Origin: Desulfobacterales bacterium
Lineage (GTDB): Bacteria > Desulfobacterota > Desulfobacteria > Desulfobacterales > JAFDCJ01
DNA length: 14,520 nt
Reading direction: 5' to 3'
Assembly: GCA_029939875.1 (NCBI GenBank)
Contig: JAOZSC010000021.1
Location: forward strand, 1-14,520
In this document: positions 14,429-14,520 of the stretch, piece after piece
Numbering within the stretch: the first letter of the stretch is position 1
How the letters are laid out: each line of letters begins with the position of its first letter
Notes under the pieces: generated by a model
The model's input: only the letters and a program-made list of their open reading frames with translations
Databases searched by the model: none
What the model was told of the DNA's origin: nothing
Made by a program: the position numbers and the translations under genes

Positions 14429-14520
14429 GTGCCTAAAGTGCAACTAAAATGCCTAAAGTTAAGGAAAAAAACAAAGAAACGGCCAGCAGACTTTTTGACA
14501 CCGGGAGCCGGTTTCGCTGA
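14429..14520 (+). CDS. Possible 5' end of the next gene (cut off by window)
   Basis: A frame from GTG at 14429 stays open to the window end and encodes a Lys/Arg-rich N-terminus (LRKKTKKRPADF). The competing ATG at 14449 runs into TGA at 14518-14520. The gene after phoH is often the 7TM HD-domain phosphodiesterase PgpH, whose N-terminus can be basic, but 30 codons are too few to identify anything. The first codons also overlap a TGCCTAAAG direct repeat, which argues that the true start may be further downstream. Confidence 0.2.
   Translation, partial: MPKVQLKCLKLRKKTKKRPADFLTPGAGFA
14430..14459. repeat. TGCCTAAAGT direct repeat
   Basis: TGCCTAAAGT occurs at 14430-14439 and again at 14450-14459, with a degenerate middle unit TGCAACTAAAA between them. 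It directly follows the heptamer array. Confidence 0.5.

Noticed and set aside
1..14520. A new defence, mobile or biosynthetic system
   Set aside because: Every large gene belongs to a known housekeeping family, and no cluster of unknown genes, recombinase or phage-like module is visible.

Overview
This 14.5-kb window looks like ordinary chromosomal housekeeping DNA from a Gram-negative bacterium, most likely a Desulfobacterota (former Deltaproteobacteria) relative of the Desulfobacterales. That placement is inference. It rests on a PxxKW-type cysteine-rich small protein, a Kdo-pathway KdsD isomerase (implying lipopolysaccharide), a TPR plus LivK-like lipoprotein, and several families of short intergenic repeats of a kind I associate with that group. 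I see no phage, plasmid, transposase, CRISPR array, toxin-antitoxin pair, rRNA or tRNA.

Layout from left to right: the 3' part of truA (+) meets a CLC-type chloride transporter with two CBS domains (-), and the ends of the two genes overlap by 11 bp. A gene-poor gap with a small heptamer-repeat patch precedes a class I/II aspartate aminotransferase of the PF12897 type (+). This converges on a small cysteine-rich PxxKW gene (-) that has its own terminator, a good sigma70-type promoter and a terminator-like hairpin in its leader. Next come kdsD (+) and, 2 bp after its stop codon, a phosphofructokinase (+), which converges with a 2-bp gap on a lipoprotein with TPR and type I periplasmic-binding domains (-). 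A 0.9-kb region follows with at most one small coiled-coil ORF and a possibly structured leader, then a class II fructose-bisphosphate aldolase (+), mazG and cvpA (-, overlapping, in the order cvpA then mazG), a divergent intergenic region with a 25-bp inverted repeat, phoH/ybeZ (+), and a short 3' flank with tandem repeats.

Functionally, phosphofructokinase and fructose-bisphosphate aldolase are consecutive glycolytic steps but sit in separate transcription units. KdsD feeds Kdo/lipid A-core synthesis. TruA modifies tRNA, MazG hydrolyses (d)NTPs, and PhoH/YbeZ is usually linked to ribosome quality control.

I did not find a new multi-gene system. The most interesting signals are small: a probable conditional terminator in the PxxKW leader, a two-copy palindromic intergenic element, heptanucleotide tandem arrays, a long uninterpreted leader before fba, and active-site substitutions in the CLC and phosphofructokinase proteins.
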